NCBI GenBank assembly: GCA_030644725.1
Contig: CP130629.1
Location: forward strand, 1,776,795 to 1,840,794
Origin: Candidatus Electrothrix communis
GTDB taxonomy: Bacteria; Desulfobacterota; Desulfobulbia; Desulfobulbales; Desulfobulbaceae
DNA: 64,000 nt
Reading direction: 5' to 3'
Shown: positions 35,784 to 44,400 of the stretch, one piece after another
Layout of the letters: the number at the start of each line of letters is the position of its first letter
Numbering within the stretch: the first letter of the stretch is position 1
Notes under the pieces: generated by a model
Seen by the model: only the letters and a program-made list of their open reading frames with translations
What the model was told of the DNA's origin: nothing
Databases searched by the model: none
Program-made: the position numbers and the translations under genes

Positions 35784-35906
35784 GATAGGAGCTCCTTCTC
35801 GTGGTCACCGACAGTCTGGCAACTTTGCCCACTTCGCCTTAATGACAGAAGAAGAGATACCAGTACAGTGAGATACATTCGTTCAGACGACGCGTTGTTC
35901 GCCTGA

Positions 35907-36065
35907 TTTGCCGGGAAGAAAAAGCAAGCCGAAGATGATCATATCACCAAGGCTGTGAGATTAAGGCGTGACAGGCAGGAACAACGTCGCCGTGTTATTT
36001 TGCCGTCCCGGACCGGGCCAGCTATTATTACGGCAGACTCAGATGCAGAGATGATGGGCGGGTAA
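35907..36065 (+). pseudogene. Possible C-terminal gene fragment
   Basis: A 52-codon frame after an in-frame TGA reads KKKQAEDDHITKAVRLRRD then a basic stretch and RVILPSRTGPAIITADSDAE before its stop. The charge pattern looks like real protein, but there is no start codon or ribosome-binding site. It is the only coding-like piece in the 380-bp gap 35784-36167. Confidence 0.25.
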
Positions 36066-36167
36066 CATTATGTCGTTCCTCAGAAAATGTTCTTCTCCTG
36101 AGCCTTTCTGGATCAGTCAGGTTCAGGAGAAGAGGGGGGTAGCAATAAGGTCAAAATGAGGTCAGAA

Positions 36168-36995
36168 TTATTTTTTCTTTTCTTCCTTCTCCTTCTCCTT
36201 CTCCTTCTCCTTGAGGGAGGATATAATCTGATCCGCCTTTTTAAATCCAGGGAGAACTCGTCCGTCAGGCATAATCAAAGTCGGCGTGGAGGTTATGTAG
36301 AGCTCTTTGGCTAAAGCGATATTCTTATCAACGACATCACTGTCGCAATCCGGTGCAGCCAGAGGCTTCTTGGCCAGGCTGTCTTCCAGAAGCTCTACGG
36401 CCTTGTCATTTTCTCCTTTCAGTCGGGCACAAACGATGGTTTGCGCCTTGGACTTGGCATTCGGGTGCATAGCCAAAGGAAACATTTTAATAAAAAAAGC
36501 GATATCGGGCTGCTGCTCAATAACTTTTTTCATTTCTGAATGAAGCTTGCTACAGTAAGTACACTCTGGATCATCAAATACTATGATCTTATTTTCCGCA
36601 GCAGAATCGCCAAGAACAAGGGCATCATCCAAGGGGATCTTCGAGCGATCAATCTTGTTCATTTTAACAAAATTTTCCTGTGTCACATTTTCATTACTCT
36701 TCAGCCTGATCACGTTACCGCTGATCAGATAGCTCTTGGAGAAATCAAGATAAAAGGGAAGCTTTTGACCATTATAAACAGCCTCCACATCCCAAAGCCC
36801 TGGCACTTCGCTGCGCTTAACATCCAGGACATCCGTAACCTTGCCTTTGAGCAATTGGGCAACCTCCTCGCGGTTAACGGAATGACAATCCCGACAATCG
36901 CCAGCACCGCAACCCGCTTTTTGAAAAGCTATTGCCTGGCTACCAGAGAGCAAAGTAACAATAAAAAAAGAAAGAAAAATTTTATGGTGTTTCAT
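36168..36995 (-). CDS. DsbC-like periplasmic disulfide isomerase with N-terminal CxxCH
   Basis: The start is set at ATG 36993-36995, where the signal peptide begins (KHHKIFLSFFIVTLLSG, cleavage near AIAFQ). The mature protein opens with CGAGDCRDCHS (29-39): a CxxCH that could bind haem c or zinc. A cystatin-like dimerisation domain spans 40-125, then a thioredoxin fold with redox pair CTYC at 145-148 and cis-proline TSTPTLIMPDG near 247. That order is DsbC/DsbG, which reshuffles wrong disulfides. The C-terminal tail is a (KE)n run coded by a 6-bp repeat. At 275 residues it is slightly longer than DsbC. Confidence 0.85.
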   Translation of the reverse strand: MKHHKIFLSFFIVTLLSGSQAIAFQKAGCGAGDCRDCHSVNREEVAQLLKGKVTDVLDVKRSEVPGLWDVEAVYNGQKLPFYLDFSKSYLISGNVIRLKSNENVTQENFVKMNKIDRSKIPLDDALVLGDSAAENKIIVFDDPECTYCSKLHSEMKKVIEQQPDIAFFIKMFPLAMHPNAKSKAQTIVCARLKGENDKAVELLEDSLAKKPLAAPDCDSDVVDKNIALAKELYITSTPTLIMPDGRVLPGFKKADQIISSLKEKEKEKEKEEKKK

Positions 36996-37208
36996 AATAG
37001 CTATAAAAAATAATAGGTTTTTTCGCTTACTCGACAAAACAGTGTTTATCTTCTGTCGTTTTGGCAAGACATGAATTGATTCCAGCACTGCATACATATG
37101 ATCCAGTCTACCGTTTTTCATCCGTAAAAGCAAGGTTGGTTCATGTGTTTAAACCTCCTGGTGTTTTTGATATTTTTCATTCTCAAGCAGGCATAGAAAG
37201 ATAGGCAT
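36996..37208. other. Spacer between dsbC-like gene and terminator
   Basis: Nothing coding is recognised. Together with the terminator it separates the isomerase gene from the small gene at 37347. Confidence 0.4.
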
Positions 37209-37239
37209 AAAAAAAGGTCGCAAGCTTTTGCCCGCGACC
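37209..37239 (-). terminator. Intrinsic terminator
   Basis: The stem GGTCGC / GCGACC (37216-37221 and 37234-37239) has a 12-nt loop and is followed on the reverse strand by seven T. It ends transcription of the 78-residue gene and possibly of the upstream exopolysaccharide genes. Confidence 0.75.
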
Positions 37240-37346
37240 ATTTGCTTACGTCCAATCATCTACTTCTTTACCGACTCAAGAGCTGAGCATGGCACAACAA
37301 GCCTCAGATACGTCTCAAGACACCTCAGAATCGTAAAAAAATCCTT

Positions 37347-37583
37347 TTATTCCTTTTTCCCTTTCTCTATACGAACGTCCAAACCGGCCTTCCGGTACGC
37401 CTGAGAAAACTTTTCTACTTTCGCTTTATCATCGGAACTGAAAAGTTTACGAGGGCGCCCATTCAACAGCGTCTTACGAACCTGCTCCTCAGACAATTTC
37501 GTGATTCGCTGAATCATCACGATACAGTCCTTTTCCTTGGCTCCGGTAAACAAACGTCCCTGAGAAATCAAACGGTATTCCAT
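37347..37583 (-). CDS. Small conserved-looking protein (78 aa)
   Basis: A 78-residue basic cytoplasmic protein with an ATG start. It contains LSEEQVRKTLLNGRPRKLFSS and a helix KAKVEKFSQAYRKAGLDVRIE that resembles the last helix-strand of RRM-like or ribosomal-protein-type ferredoxin folds. I do not recognise the family. It lies 140 bp after the polymerase gene on the same strand and is closed by a terminator. Confidence 0.65.
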   Translation of the reverse strand: MEYRLISQGRLFTGAKEKDCIVMIQRITKLSEEQVRKTLLNGRPRKLFSSDDKAKVEKFSQAYRKAGLDVRIEKGKKE

Positions 37584-37720
37584 CGACAGCCCCTATCTTC
37601 AAACCATTTAAAAAAATGACTCTTAATTAACATATGTGTTCTGCTGATACAAAACAACTTATCTTACAGGCTTTTATCTCTTCCGGCAACAATCTTCTCT
37701 TTATCAGCGCACGCTACTTA

Positions 37721-40204
37721 TCAATCCTGTTGCAACTTCAAGGCTCTATCTTGCAGACCTTCATTCTCGGGATCAAGCAGCAAGGCCTGCTCGTATTCTT
37801 TCATCGCCTGATCTTTATCCCCTCTCTTTAAATATATCTCACCGAGAAGGATATGAAAAGGTGCATAACTCGGCAGATGCCGAATACCGAGCCGCAGCAC
37901 CTCTTCCGCCCTTGCCTCTTTTTTTTCTGTGCGATAATAACGGGCCACCTCGCTAAAATAGCGTAAGGACACCTTGGGTTCGTTATCAATGAAATCGAGA
38001 GAATGTTCCAAAAAAAAATCATACTCTTCTATTCCGCCCTCCCTCTTCATTTGATCCCAAAAGCCTATCCAGGCGGATGTCCGCTCCGGCAGCACTGCGG
38101 CTACTTCCTGCTGATCAAGCCGATACTTACTCAACAAGGGATAAAGAGGCCGCAGAAGTCTGGAATCCAATTCAAGCTCTTTTCTTAATCTTTTCAGTCC
38201 TTGTTTCCTGGGATAATGAGAAAGCTCAAATTCCGCCCATGTTTGAAAAGAGAGGGACTTTTGATTAGCCCTCCTATAGCCGGTCTCCAGTAATTGCTGA
38301 GCTCTACTTGGATCAGCAAGAGTGATCAAATGACCAAGCTGTTGCAGATAAGCAAAATTCAGAGGCTCCCGCATCACAGCTTCTGAGGATAAAGAAACAG
38401 CCTCCTCATGCCTCTGCTGCAATCCTCTCATGTTCGCCAAGGCGTATGCATACAATCCGGTTAATGGATCGGTGGTGTTGGCCTCTTCAAGCAACCCGAC
38501 CATTTTTTCTATTTTAACAACCGATCTCATTTTGGCCCGTGATGAGACCAACCTTGCCTGTTGATAATACCTTTCAGCCAAAGAAATTCTCTCGTGAAAA
38601 AAAATAGTTCCACAGAAAAAAACAAGCAATGCTACGAAAGCTGCCCCTCTCATTCGCAAGCTTGACGTAACAGGAACCAGCAAGGTTGGGGAGTTCTGAT
38701 AATACCTCCGGGTATTGCCAGCTGATATCAGTAGGCCACAAAAAAAAGCAAAATACAGCCCATTTGCTCCATTATGAAGATTAAAATCAACTATGCTGTA
38801 CACAAGAATCCCGGCAAGACCGCTGAATGCGCCCGTTGCAAGCAAAACAGAGACCTTATCCTTCCGTAAACGAATTTGCCCATACCCTGCTTTTAATACG
38901 CTCATGATAAACCAGATACCTAGCCCACCGGCAAGCAATCCACCATCAGTGAGCAACTCCAAAAAATCATTATGCGCATGTTCATACAGAAGGTCATCAG
39001 GGAGGGTCTTGTAGCCGGGAAAGATATCCACAAAGGTTCCAAAACCGCTGCCGGTAAAAGGAAAAGCAGTTATTATCTTTAGGGCGTCTGCCCAGACCAG
39101 CAGTCGATCATCCTTTATCTCTCCATTTCCACTGTCAATAATACTGCTGAAGCGCTCCAAAATAGGCTCCCAGCTATACCACCCAACGACAATCACTAAT
39201 CCGGTTAGAAGAAGGAGCAGCGGGAGTTTCCCCGATCTTTCCTGCTGCCGGGAAAGAAGAAGAAAGAAGAGCAATACCCCACAAATAATACTGAGAATGC
39301 CACCACGTGATTGGGTGAGAAAAACTGAGGAGAGGATGACAATGCTCCCAAAACCCCAAAAGAGGTGTTCCGTAGCTCGGTTCTCCGAAAAAAAAGCAAG
39401 AATCTTTTCTCTGATTGTATCGAAATGGTCCAACGAAGGACGGTGGATCAAAAATTGCGCCAGTACGAGCGGACAGAGCATAACCATGAAGCCCGCATAG
39501 TGATTTTTATAGACCCAAGGACCGAAGGCTGTTTTTCCTTCAGTCAATTTGCGCAACCAGAAAAGAGTATCAGGCGCTGTTATTCGTTGTATAACAGAAA
39601 GGAAGGCGATACAGAGCGCTAATCCACAGACAAACTTAATTGTTCTCAATAACCTCCTGCTGCTCGTGAGCAGTTGAACGGTCACCAAATAAAAAAACGC
39701 GTATGAACTGATCCGAAAGGCCTCCAGCAGGGTCGCCTTACGATTGACTGTCAGCGGGATCCAATTATCAAGGGAACGCTGTCCGGGCAGGTCAAGAACC
39801 GGTTGATAGGCCTGAAAAATATTCGGTGCAAGCACGCGCACAACCGGAAGAGGGAGGGGAAGGGTTTGAAAAAATATCCAGGCAAGCAGCAACAGCAATG
39901 GCAGAAAGCCTGGAACTCGAAAGTATACTGTTTTCTCGTTGGAATGAGGGGAAAAATAAAAGCATCCAGTGAGAGCAATAAGCAACTCCACCGTGATCAT
40001 TGACCATGTTTCTGTCGTACCAAAGGCCAGTGGAGCAAAAAATAAGGTAAGCAAAAAGAGAAAAAAGGCAGTTTTTCCTTTCGTGCCCCCCTCTTGCCCT
40101 TTAGCCTTAGTCTTAGTTTTAGGACTTCTTCTGTTCCGTATAATACCCACCCTTCCCTTTGTGTGAATAGTAGGAATAATACCCGTAATATCCCTGCCCA
40201 GCAT
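37721..40204 (-). CDS. O-antigen ligase/Wzy-type polymerase with C-terminal TPRs
   Basis: An 827-residue membrane protein. About eleven hydrophobic helices fill residues 45-520, with a long periplasmic loop around 370-410 (the region GSGFGTFVDIFPGYK plus HAHNDFLELLTDGG), the signature of the Wzy_C/WaaL family. The C-terminal 300 residues are helical repeats that end in a clear TPR pair (APFHILLGEIYLKRGDKDQA). It should polymerise or transfer lipid-linked repeat units of the exopolysaccharide. The longest frame overlaps the BY-kinase gene by 86 bp. A GTG near 40150, just behind AAAGGGAAGG, is a more likely start. Confidence 0.82.
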   Translation of the reverse strand: MLGRDITGIIPTIHTKGRVGIIRNRRSPKTKTKAKGQEGGTKGKTAFFLFLLTLFFAPLAFGTTETWSMITVELLIALTGCFYFSPHSNEKTVYFRVPGFLPLLLLLAWIFFQTLPLPLPVVRVLAPNIFQAYQPVLDLPGQRSLDNWIPLTVNRKATLLEAFRISSYAFFYLVTVQLLTSSRRLLRTIKFVCGLALCIAFLSVIQRITAPDTLFWLRKLTEGKTAFGPWVYKNHYAGFMVMLCPLVLAQFLIHRPSLDHFDTIREKILAFFSENRATEHLFWGFGSIVILSSVFLTQSRGGILSIICGVLLFFLLLSRQQERSGKLPLLLLLTGLVIVVGWYSWEPILERFSSIIDSGNGEIKDDRLLVWADALKIITAFPFTGSGFGTFVDIFPGYKTLPDDLLYEHAHNDFLELLTDGGLLAGGLGIWFIMSVLKAGYGQIRLRKDKVSVLLATGAFSGLAGILVYSIVDFNLHNGANGLYFAFFCGLLISAGNTRRYYQNSPTLLVPVTSSLRMRGAAFVALLVFFCGTIFFHERISLAERYYQQARLVSSRAKMRSVVKIEKMVGLLEEANTTDPLTGLYAYALANMRGLQQRHEEAVSLSSEAVMREPLNFAYLQQLGHLITLADPSRAQQLLETGYRRANQKSLSFQTWAEFELSHYPRKQGLKRLRKELELDSRLLRPLYPLLSKYRLDQQEVAAVLPERTSAWIGFWDQMKREGGIEEYDFFLEHSLDFIDNEPKVSLRYFSEVARYYRTEKKEARAEEVLRLGIRHLPSYAPFHILLGEIYLKRGDKDQAMKEYEQALLLDPENEGLQDRALKLQQD

Positions 40205-42425
40205 GTTTTTTTGTTACGCGATTAAGGACAAATCCCAGCAGTTGAGCCTGACTTTCCCGTAATTTCTTTATGCCACTGTCCAGCATATCAAAGGTTGTTT
40301 TTCCAGAGCGTAGGACAGTAACAGTACCGTCGACGAGACCGGCTAACAGGAGACCGTCTGTCACCTGTTGCACTGGTGGGGAATCAAGAAGAACAAAATC
40401 AAAGCGCTCTATTGACTTCTTCAGCAAGGTTTTCATTCTTTTTGACCCCAACAACTCCGCCGGGTTTGGAGGTATTGGCCCAGAGGGGAGCACCGAAATT
40501 CCGCTGTCCGGCAATTGTTTGATCAAGCTCGGTTGCTGCTCATCTGTGTTGCCGGAAAGATAATTACTCAGTCCGTAAGAATTATCCACCTCAAACATGG
40601 AATGCTGTCTTGGACGCCGCATATCGCAGTCGACAATTAAAACCTTTTTATCATTCTGTGCTAAAATAAAGGCAAGATTCTTGGTTGTGGTACTTTTCCC
40701 CTCCTGTTGCATCATACTGGTAATGAGAAGGGTACGCGGTGGCCGATCCGGAGTGGAAAGGAGCAGGCTGGAGCGAATAAGCCTGTAGCTTTCTGTAAAT
40801 GCAGAAAGGGGGTTATCTTGAATAAATGTTTCAACATTCTTGCTCTTCTTGGGAAGATCCTCCACAGCACCGAGAACGTTCAGGCCGTACCTTTTTTCCA
40901 GCTCTTCGCCAGCTGAGACCGTATTATCGAGGTAATCAAGAAAAAAGACCAAGGCAATACCAACACTCAGACCAATGGCCAACCCGAGCATCAATTCTTT
41001 CTTTTTATTTGGCTCTGAGGGAGCTAGTGGAAGATCTGCCTTCTTGATCGCCCAAATTCTAATATCCATGGCCTGCGCTGTGACATTGGTTTTCTTGATA
41101 CTGCTGGACAAGGCATCGTACACGGTCCGGTTCATCTCCTTATCTCGATTCAGGATGGTATACTGAACAAAGCGCTCATTCATATTCAGCATTTCCGCCT
41201 TTGTCTCCTCCATCATCTTGGCCAAATCTCTGACTCGAGTTTTTGCGAGTTCATAGCTATTTTTGGCTACTTCAATAACTCGCTCAACCTCAAATTTCTT
41301 ATTTTTCTGCAAAAGCCCCTGATCTGCCCGGGCCTTTATCATCATCGGATGCTTTTCACCATACCTTTTGGATAGCTCTCTCAAGTTCTGTTCAGCAGCA
41401 AAAAGTTCACCTCGAAGAGTCTGCAGCTCGCTATTACTGGAAAGCAAAGGGATAGCCTCAAGCTTTTTATCATTCTTCCCGGCTTCCTTTATCTGACGAT
41501 AGACAGCAGCATGCTTTTTTTCCTCTGTTTGCGCCGCAGATAGCTCTGAGCTAAACCGGGAAAGGCGTTCAGGAAGAACAGTCAGTTTATTCTCAACAGT
41601 CACAATATCGTTTTTCCGCATGTACTTCTGCAAGGCTCTTTCCGAATCCTCTAACTTTTTCCTTTCCTCATCTGCCTTGACAGTCATCCAGTTCAGGCTA
41701 TGCCTCGTGGTACTTGTTTTGATATCCAAAGTTTCTTCAATATAGGCCTGGACCAAGCCGTTAGCAACAAGCTGGGCAATTTCCGGCACCCGATGCGTAT
41801 AGCTTATTTTGACAATCTTTGTATCGCGCACAGGAGTAAGCGTGAGCGCACTTTGAACCATGGCAGCAATCTGTTCTGCATCACTTTTCGACGCACTCTT
41901 GGGTATTTTTTTATCCTGGCTATCCCCATCAGCTGTATCGGGAATATCCAGAGCTACGTCAAAACTTATTAATGACGACAAAAAGGATATTGTCGACGAG
42001 ACAGTGCCGGTAAAAAAAGATGTTGCAGACTTTTTGACCGACTCAAGTAAACCAAAAGGAGCAGAAGTACTTCCTAAAAAATAATGTCTGTATTCTGTAT
42101 CAAGCTGCTGATTCTGCACAACCCTGAGAGCCACATTGAAACTGCGTATCAGCTCAAACTGGGTTGCCTTAAAATCAGGATCCCATGCAATATAGGTCGA
42201 CAGCCCCTCAAGACGACCCTTCTCCTGATTTTTTTCAACCAAAACGTCAGTAGTTGCCGTGTACAGCGGTATTTTTGAAAAAGTAGATAATGCCGTTGTC
42301 AGAAAAATTATTGCTGCAACTGTCAAGACCAGCCATTTCCACTTCTGGATAATACGAAGATAATCAATAAGACGCTTTGAAGTTACCTGCTGAACACTTT
42401 CTGTTGTGGATTCTTCTGGATACAT
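40119..42425 (-). CDS. Wzc-like polysaccharide co-polymerase with BY-kinase domain
   Basis: A 768-residue inner-membrane protein. Residues 15-120 form the Wzz-type N-terminus with the first helix (WLVLTVAAIIFLTTALSTF). A periplasmic coiled coil fills about 220-440, and the second helix lies near 478-500. The tyrosine kinase follows: P-loop MMQQEGKST, Walker A' VLIVDCDMRRP and Walker B FDFVLLDSPP. The C-terminus is a tyrosine cluster (GYYGYYSYYS then GGYY) for autophosphorylation. It controls chain length and opens export by cycles of phosphorylation. No separate phosphatase gene is present in the window. Confidence 0.92.
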   Translation of the reverse strand: MYPEESTTESVQQVTSKRLIDYLRIIQKWKWLVLTVAAIIFLTTALSTFSKIPLYTATTDVLVEKNQEKGRLEGLSTYIAWDPDFKATQFELIRSFNVALRVVQNQQLDTEYRHYFLGSTSAPFGLLESVKKSATSFFTGTVSSTISFLSSLISFDVALDIPDTADGDSQDKKIPKSASKSDAEQIAAMVQSALTLTPVRDTKIVKISYTHRVPEIAQLVANGLVQAYIEETLDIKTSTTRHSLNWMTVKADEERKKLEDSERALQKYMRKNDIVTVENKLTVLPERLSRFSSELSAAQTEEKKHAAVYRQIKEAGKNDKKLEAIPLLSSNSELQTLRGELFAAEQNLRELSKRYGEKHPMMIKARADQGLLQKNKKFEVERVIEVAKNSYELAKTRVRDLAKMMEETKAEMLNMNERFVQYTILNRDKEMNRTVYDALSSSIKKTNVTAQAMDIRIWAIKKADLPLAPSEPNKKKELMLGLAIGLSVGIALVFFLDYLDNTVSAGEELEKRYGLNVLGAVEDLPKKSKNVETFIQDNPLSAFTESYRLIRSSLLLSTPDRPPRTLLITSMMQQEGKSTTTKNLAFILAQNDKKVLIVDCDMRRPRQHSMFEVDNSYGLSNYLSGNTDEQQPSLIKQLPDSGISVLPSGPIPPNPAELLGSKRMKTLLKKSIERFDFVLLDSPPVQQVTDGLLLAGLVDGTVTVLRSGKTTFDMLDSGIKKLRESQAQLLGFVLNRVTKKHAGQGYYGYYSYYSHKGKGGYYTEQKKS

Positions 42426-42613
42426 TATAGAATCTTATGCATAATAAAAGGATAAACTCCATGTTATGCCTGATGAAATCTTTCACCAATTACCTCGCTC
42501 AAAAGGCAGGCGTAAACCTCGAAGTTTCGCATGAGGGCTATGCTGATAGGCAGGAGACGTCAGGTATACATGATGTATAGATTTCTTCTCTCTTCATATC
42601 AAGAGCAAAGGTA

Positions 42614-42850
42614 TCAAAAAAAGCTTTCTGGTACGACAATAACATCCTCAGGCTGAACCAAGGTGTCATGCTCAACATCTTCCAGTATCTGCTTTGTGCC
42701 GTTGACCATCCGATTGATTTTGATACTTGATTCCGAAGCTATGCCGGTAAAACTACCTGCTAACGAAACCATTTTCAGGACCGTGGTATTCCTACCGCAA
42801 GGATATGCTCCGGGTTTCCTGACCTGCCCGGTGATATAGCATACCGCTTC
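42614..42850 (-). pseudogene. Fifth SLBB module of the export protein, out of frame
   Basis: Beyond the third frame break a reverse frame reads AVCYITGQVRKPGAYPC, SLAGSFTG, KINRMVNGTKQILEDV and ends PEDVIVVPESFF-stop at 42614-42616. It is the natural C-terminus of the SLBB export protein: strand order and length match the four modules before it. It has no start of its own, and is expressed only if the A6-run slip described for this gene occurs. Confidence 0.8.
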
Positions 42851-43071
42851 TTTTGCGGTTTTTTAGCAAAACTTGCAGGCACGATAACAACATCTTCCGG
42901 CAACAATAACGTGTCCTTGCTCACAGCTTTGAGGACGCGTTTGCTGCCATTAACCTGCCGATTAATCTCAATTCCTGACTCAAGGGCTTTGTCAGTAAAA
43001 CCGCCTGCTCGAGTCAACAGCTTAAGGATACTTGTATTTCTAAAACAAGGATAAGCACCAGGTCGACTCAC
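42775..43071 (-). CDS. SLBB module 4 of the polysaccharide export protein (separate frame)
   Basis: A 98-residue frame holds one SLBB module (RPGAYPCFRNTSILKLLTRA, then the VNGSKRVLKAV strand pair and LPEDVVIVPAS), then runs into a shifted, meaningless tail after an A6 run. No ribosome-binding site stands before it. It is nearly identical to the module upstream because of a tandem 248-bp duplication. It is best seen as part of one long export protein. Confidence 0.7.
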   Translation of the reverse strand: MSRPGAYPCFRNTSILKLLTRAGGFTDKALESGIEINRQVNGSKRVLKAVSKDTLLLPEDVVIVPASFAKKPQKKRYAISPGRSGNPEHILAVGIPRS

Positions 43072-43332
43072 TTCCCCTGTAATGTAGCATACCGCTTCTT
43101 TTGCGGTTTTTTAGCAAAACTTGCAGGCACGATAACAACATCTTCCGGCAACAATAACGTGTCCTTGCTCACAGCTTTGAGGACGCGTTTGCTGCCATTA
43201 ACCTGCCGATTAATCTCAATCCCTGATTCAAGGGCTTTTTCAGTAAAACCGCCCGCCCGAGTCAACAACTTCAGGATACTCGTATTTCCAGAACATGGGT
43301 ACGCACCAGGTCGACTCACTTCACCGCTTACA
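42837..43332. repeat. Tandem 248-bp repeat inside the SLBB gene
   Basis: Two direct copies (42837-43084 and 43085-43332) are almost identical over ~245 bp and encode modules 3/4. The period of 248 is one base short of 83 codons, so each copy shifts the frame once, at the same A6 run (near 42857 and 43105). Confidence 0.85.
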
Positions 43333-43661
43333 AAACAAAGCTTTTCTTCTTCCTTACTTACTGTCCGTTCAGGCACAATAATAACATCATCGGGCTGCAC
43401 AATCGTGTCCTGATCCACATTTTGCACAACACGCTTAACCCCATTCACCGTTCGATTAATCTTAATTCCTGATTCAAGAGCTTTTTCAGTAAAACTTCCA
43501 GCAAGAGAGATGACTTTGAGAATCGTGGCATTACGACTACAGGGATACTCTCCCGGCTGATTCACTTCGCCAGTAACGAAGCAAACAGCGCCTTCAGCGA
43601 TTGAGACCGTATCTCCTCCCTGAATTTGAATATTCTGCTGAATATCTCCGTTTTTTATCAA
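43068..43661 (-). CDS. SLBB modules 2-3 of the polysaccharide export protein (separate frame)
   Basis: A 197-residue frame. It carries two SLBB modules, each with the same plan: a (C/V)F(V/S)(T/S)GEV strand, PG-YPC turn, ILK--(S/T)-AG(S/G)FTEKAL helix, NR-VNG-KR hairpin, and a closing PDDVIIVPE or PEDVVIVPA strand. The first codons (IKNGDIQQNIQIQGGD) continue the 'GD--QN--L--GD-I-V' strand of a Wza-type protein rather than starting a new one. Both ends of the frame lie at A6 runs. Confidence 0.75.
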   Translation of the reverse strand: MIKNGDIQQNIQIQGGDTVSIAEGAVCFVTGEVNQPGEYPCSRNATILKVISLAGSFTEKALESGIKINRTVNGVKRVVQNVDQDTIVQPDDVIIVPERTVSKEEEKLCFVSGEVSRPGAYPCSGNTSILKLLTRAGGFTEKALESGIEINRQVNGSKRVLKAVSKDTLLLPEDVVIVPASFAKKPQKKRYATLQGK

Positions 43662-44326
43662 CCGATCAAGATCAATCGCAATTTTTTCTGCGCTCCATTT
43701 TCCTGTCTTTTTATCGTTGCGATTTGTCCTGCATTATCTTTTAATCCACCGACCTGAGAAAGCAACTCAAGCAACGTTATTGGGCCATTCAACTCAACAA
43801 GTCCCGGATTATGCACCGGTCCTAGAACCACAACTTTTTTGCTCTTAAACTGCTCTATAAAGATTGTCACCTGAGGTTCAACAATATACCCATCTGCCAG
43901 CGCCTTCTCTATGCGCTCTGCCGCTCCTGTTATCCCGAGTCCGCCGACATGAACTGCACCGATCAAAGGAAAATCGATTGTTCCTGTCTCGGACACCCGT
44001 ACCTTTACTGTTAATTCCTCATGATCGTAGACTTTGATAGCAAGAACATCTCCTGCCCCGATCGCATAGTCAGTCTTCTTCTTCGTGGCTGTTGTTCCAC
44101 TGAACTGCCGAGGGTTTATTGAAGGGAGTTTTATCTGGGGTACCACAATTGGTGGTGCCCCAGTTCGGTGTACTGGCTTCACCCCACGAATATTACCTGG
44201 CGATCCTACATACCCGGCTGCCAAGGCCTGAGTTACTGCTAGCGAGACCAAAAAAGAAATGATGGTCAGCAAAATTCCAAGTCGCACTGTTCTACTTCTC
44301 GACCAACCTGTTCTTTTCTTCAACAT
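43658..44326 (-). CDS. Wza-like polysaccharide export protein, N-terminal part
   Basis: A 222-residue frame has a signal peptide (LGILLTIISFLVSLAVTQA), then the Poly_export domain YAIGAGDVLAIKVYDHEELT with TIDFPLIGAVHVGGL, and the first SLBB module (KKVVVLGPVHNPGLVEL). This is the start of an outer-membrane or periplasmic channel protein for exopolysaccharide. No lipobox cysteine is seen after the signal. The frame ends early at an A6 run (43682-43687). Adding one A gives KKIAIDLDRLIKNGD and joins modules 2-5, for a total of five SLBB modules. Confidence 0.85.
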   Translation of the reverse strand: MLKKRTGWSRSRTVRLGILLTIISFLVSLAVTQALAAGYVGSPGNIRGVKPVHRTGAPPIVVPQIKLPSINPRQFSGTTATKKKTDYAIGAGDVLAIKVYDHEELTVKVRVSETGTIDFPLIGAVHVGGLGITGAAERIEKALADGYIVEPQVTIFIEQFKSKKVVVLGPVHNPGLVELNGPITLLELLSQVGGLKDNAGQIATIKRQENGAQKKLRLILIG

Positions 44327-44400
44327 GACTCTCGCTATTTTTGCATAAAATTATCAGCGTTTATTAACAAAATAGAGACACTTACCTTCTCTTGAAACCA

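Noticed and set aside
36178-36215. Microsatellite of possible regulatory meaning
   Set aside because: The CTTCTC repeats simply encode the KE tail of the isomerase and show no frame change.
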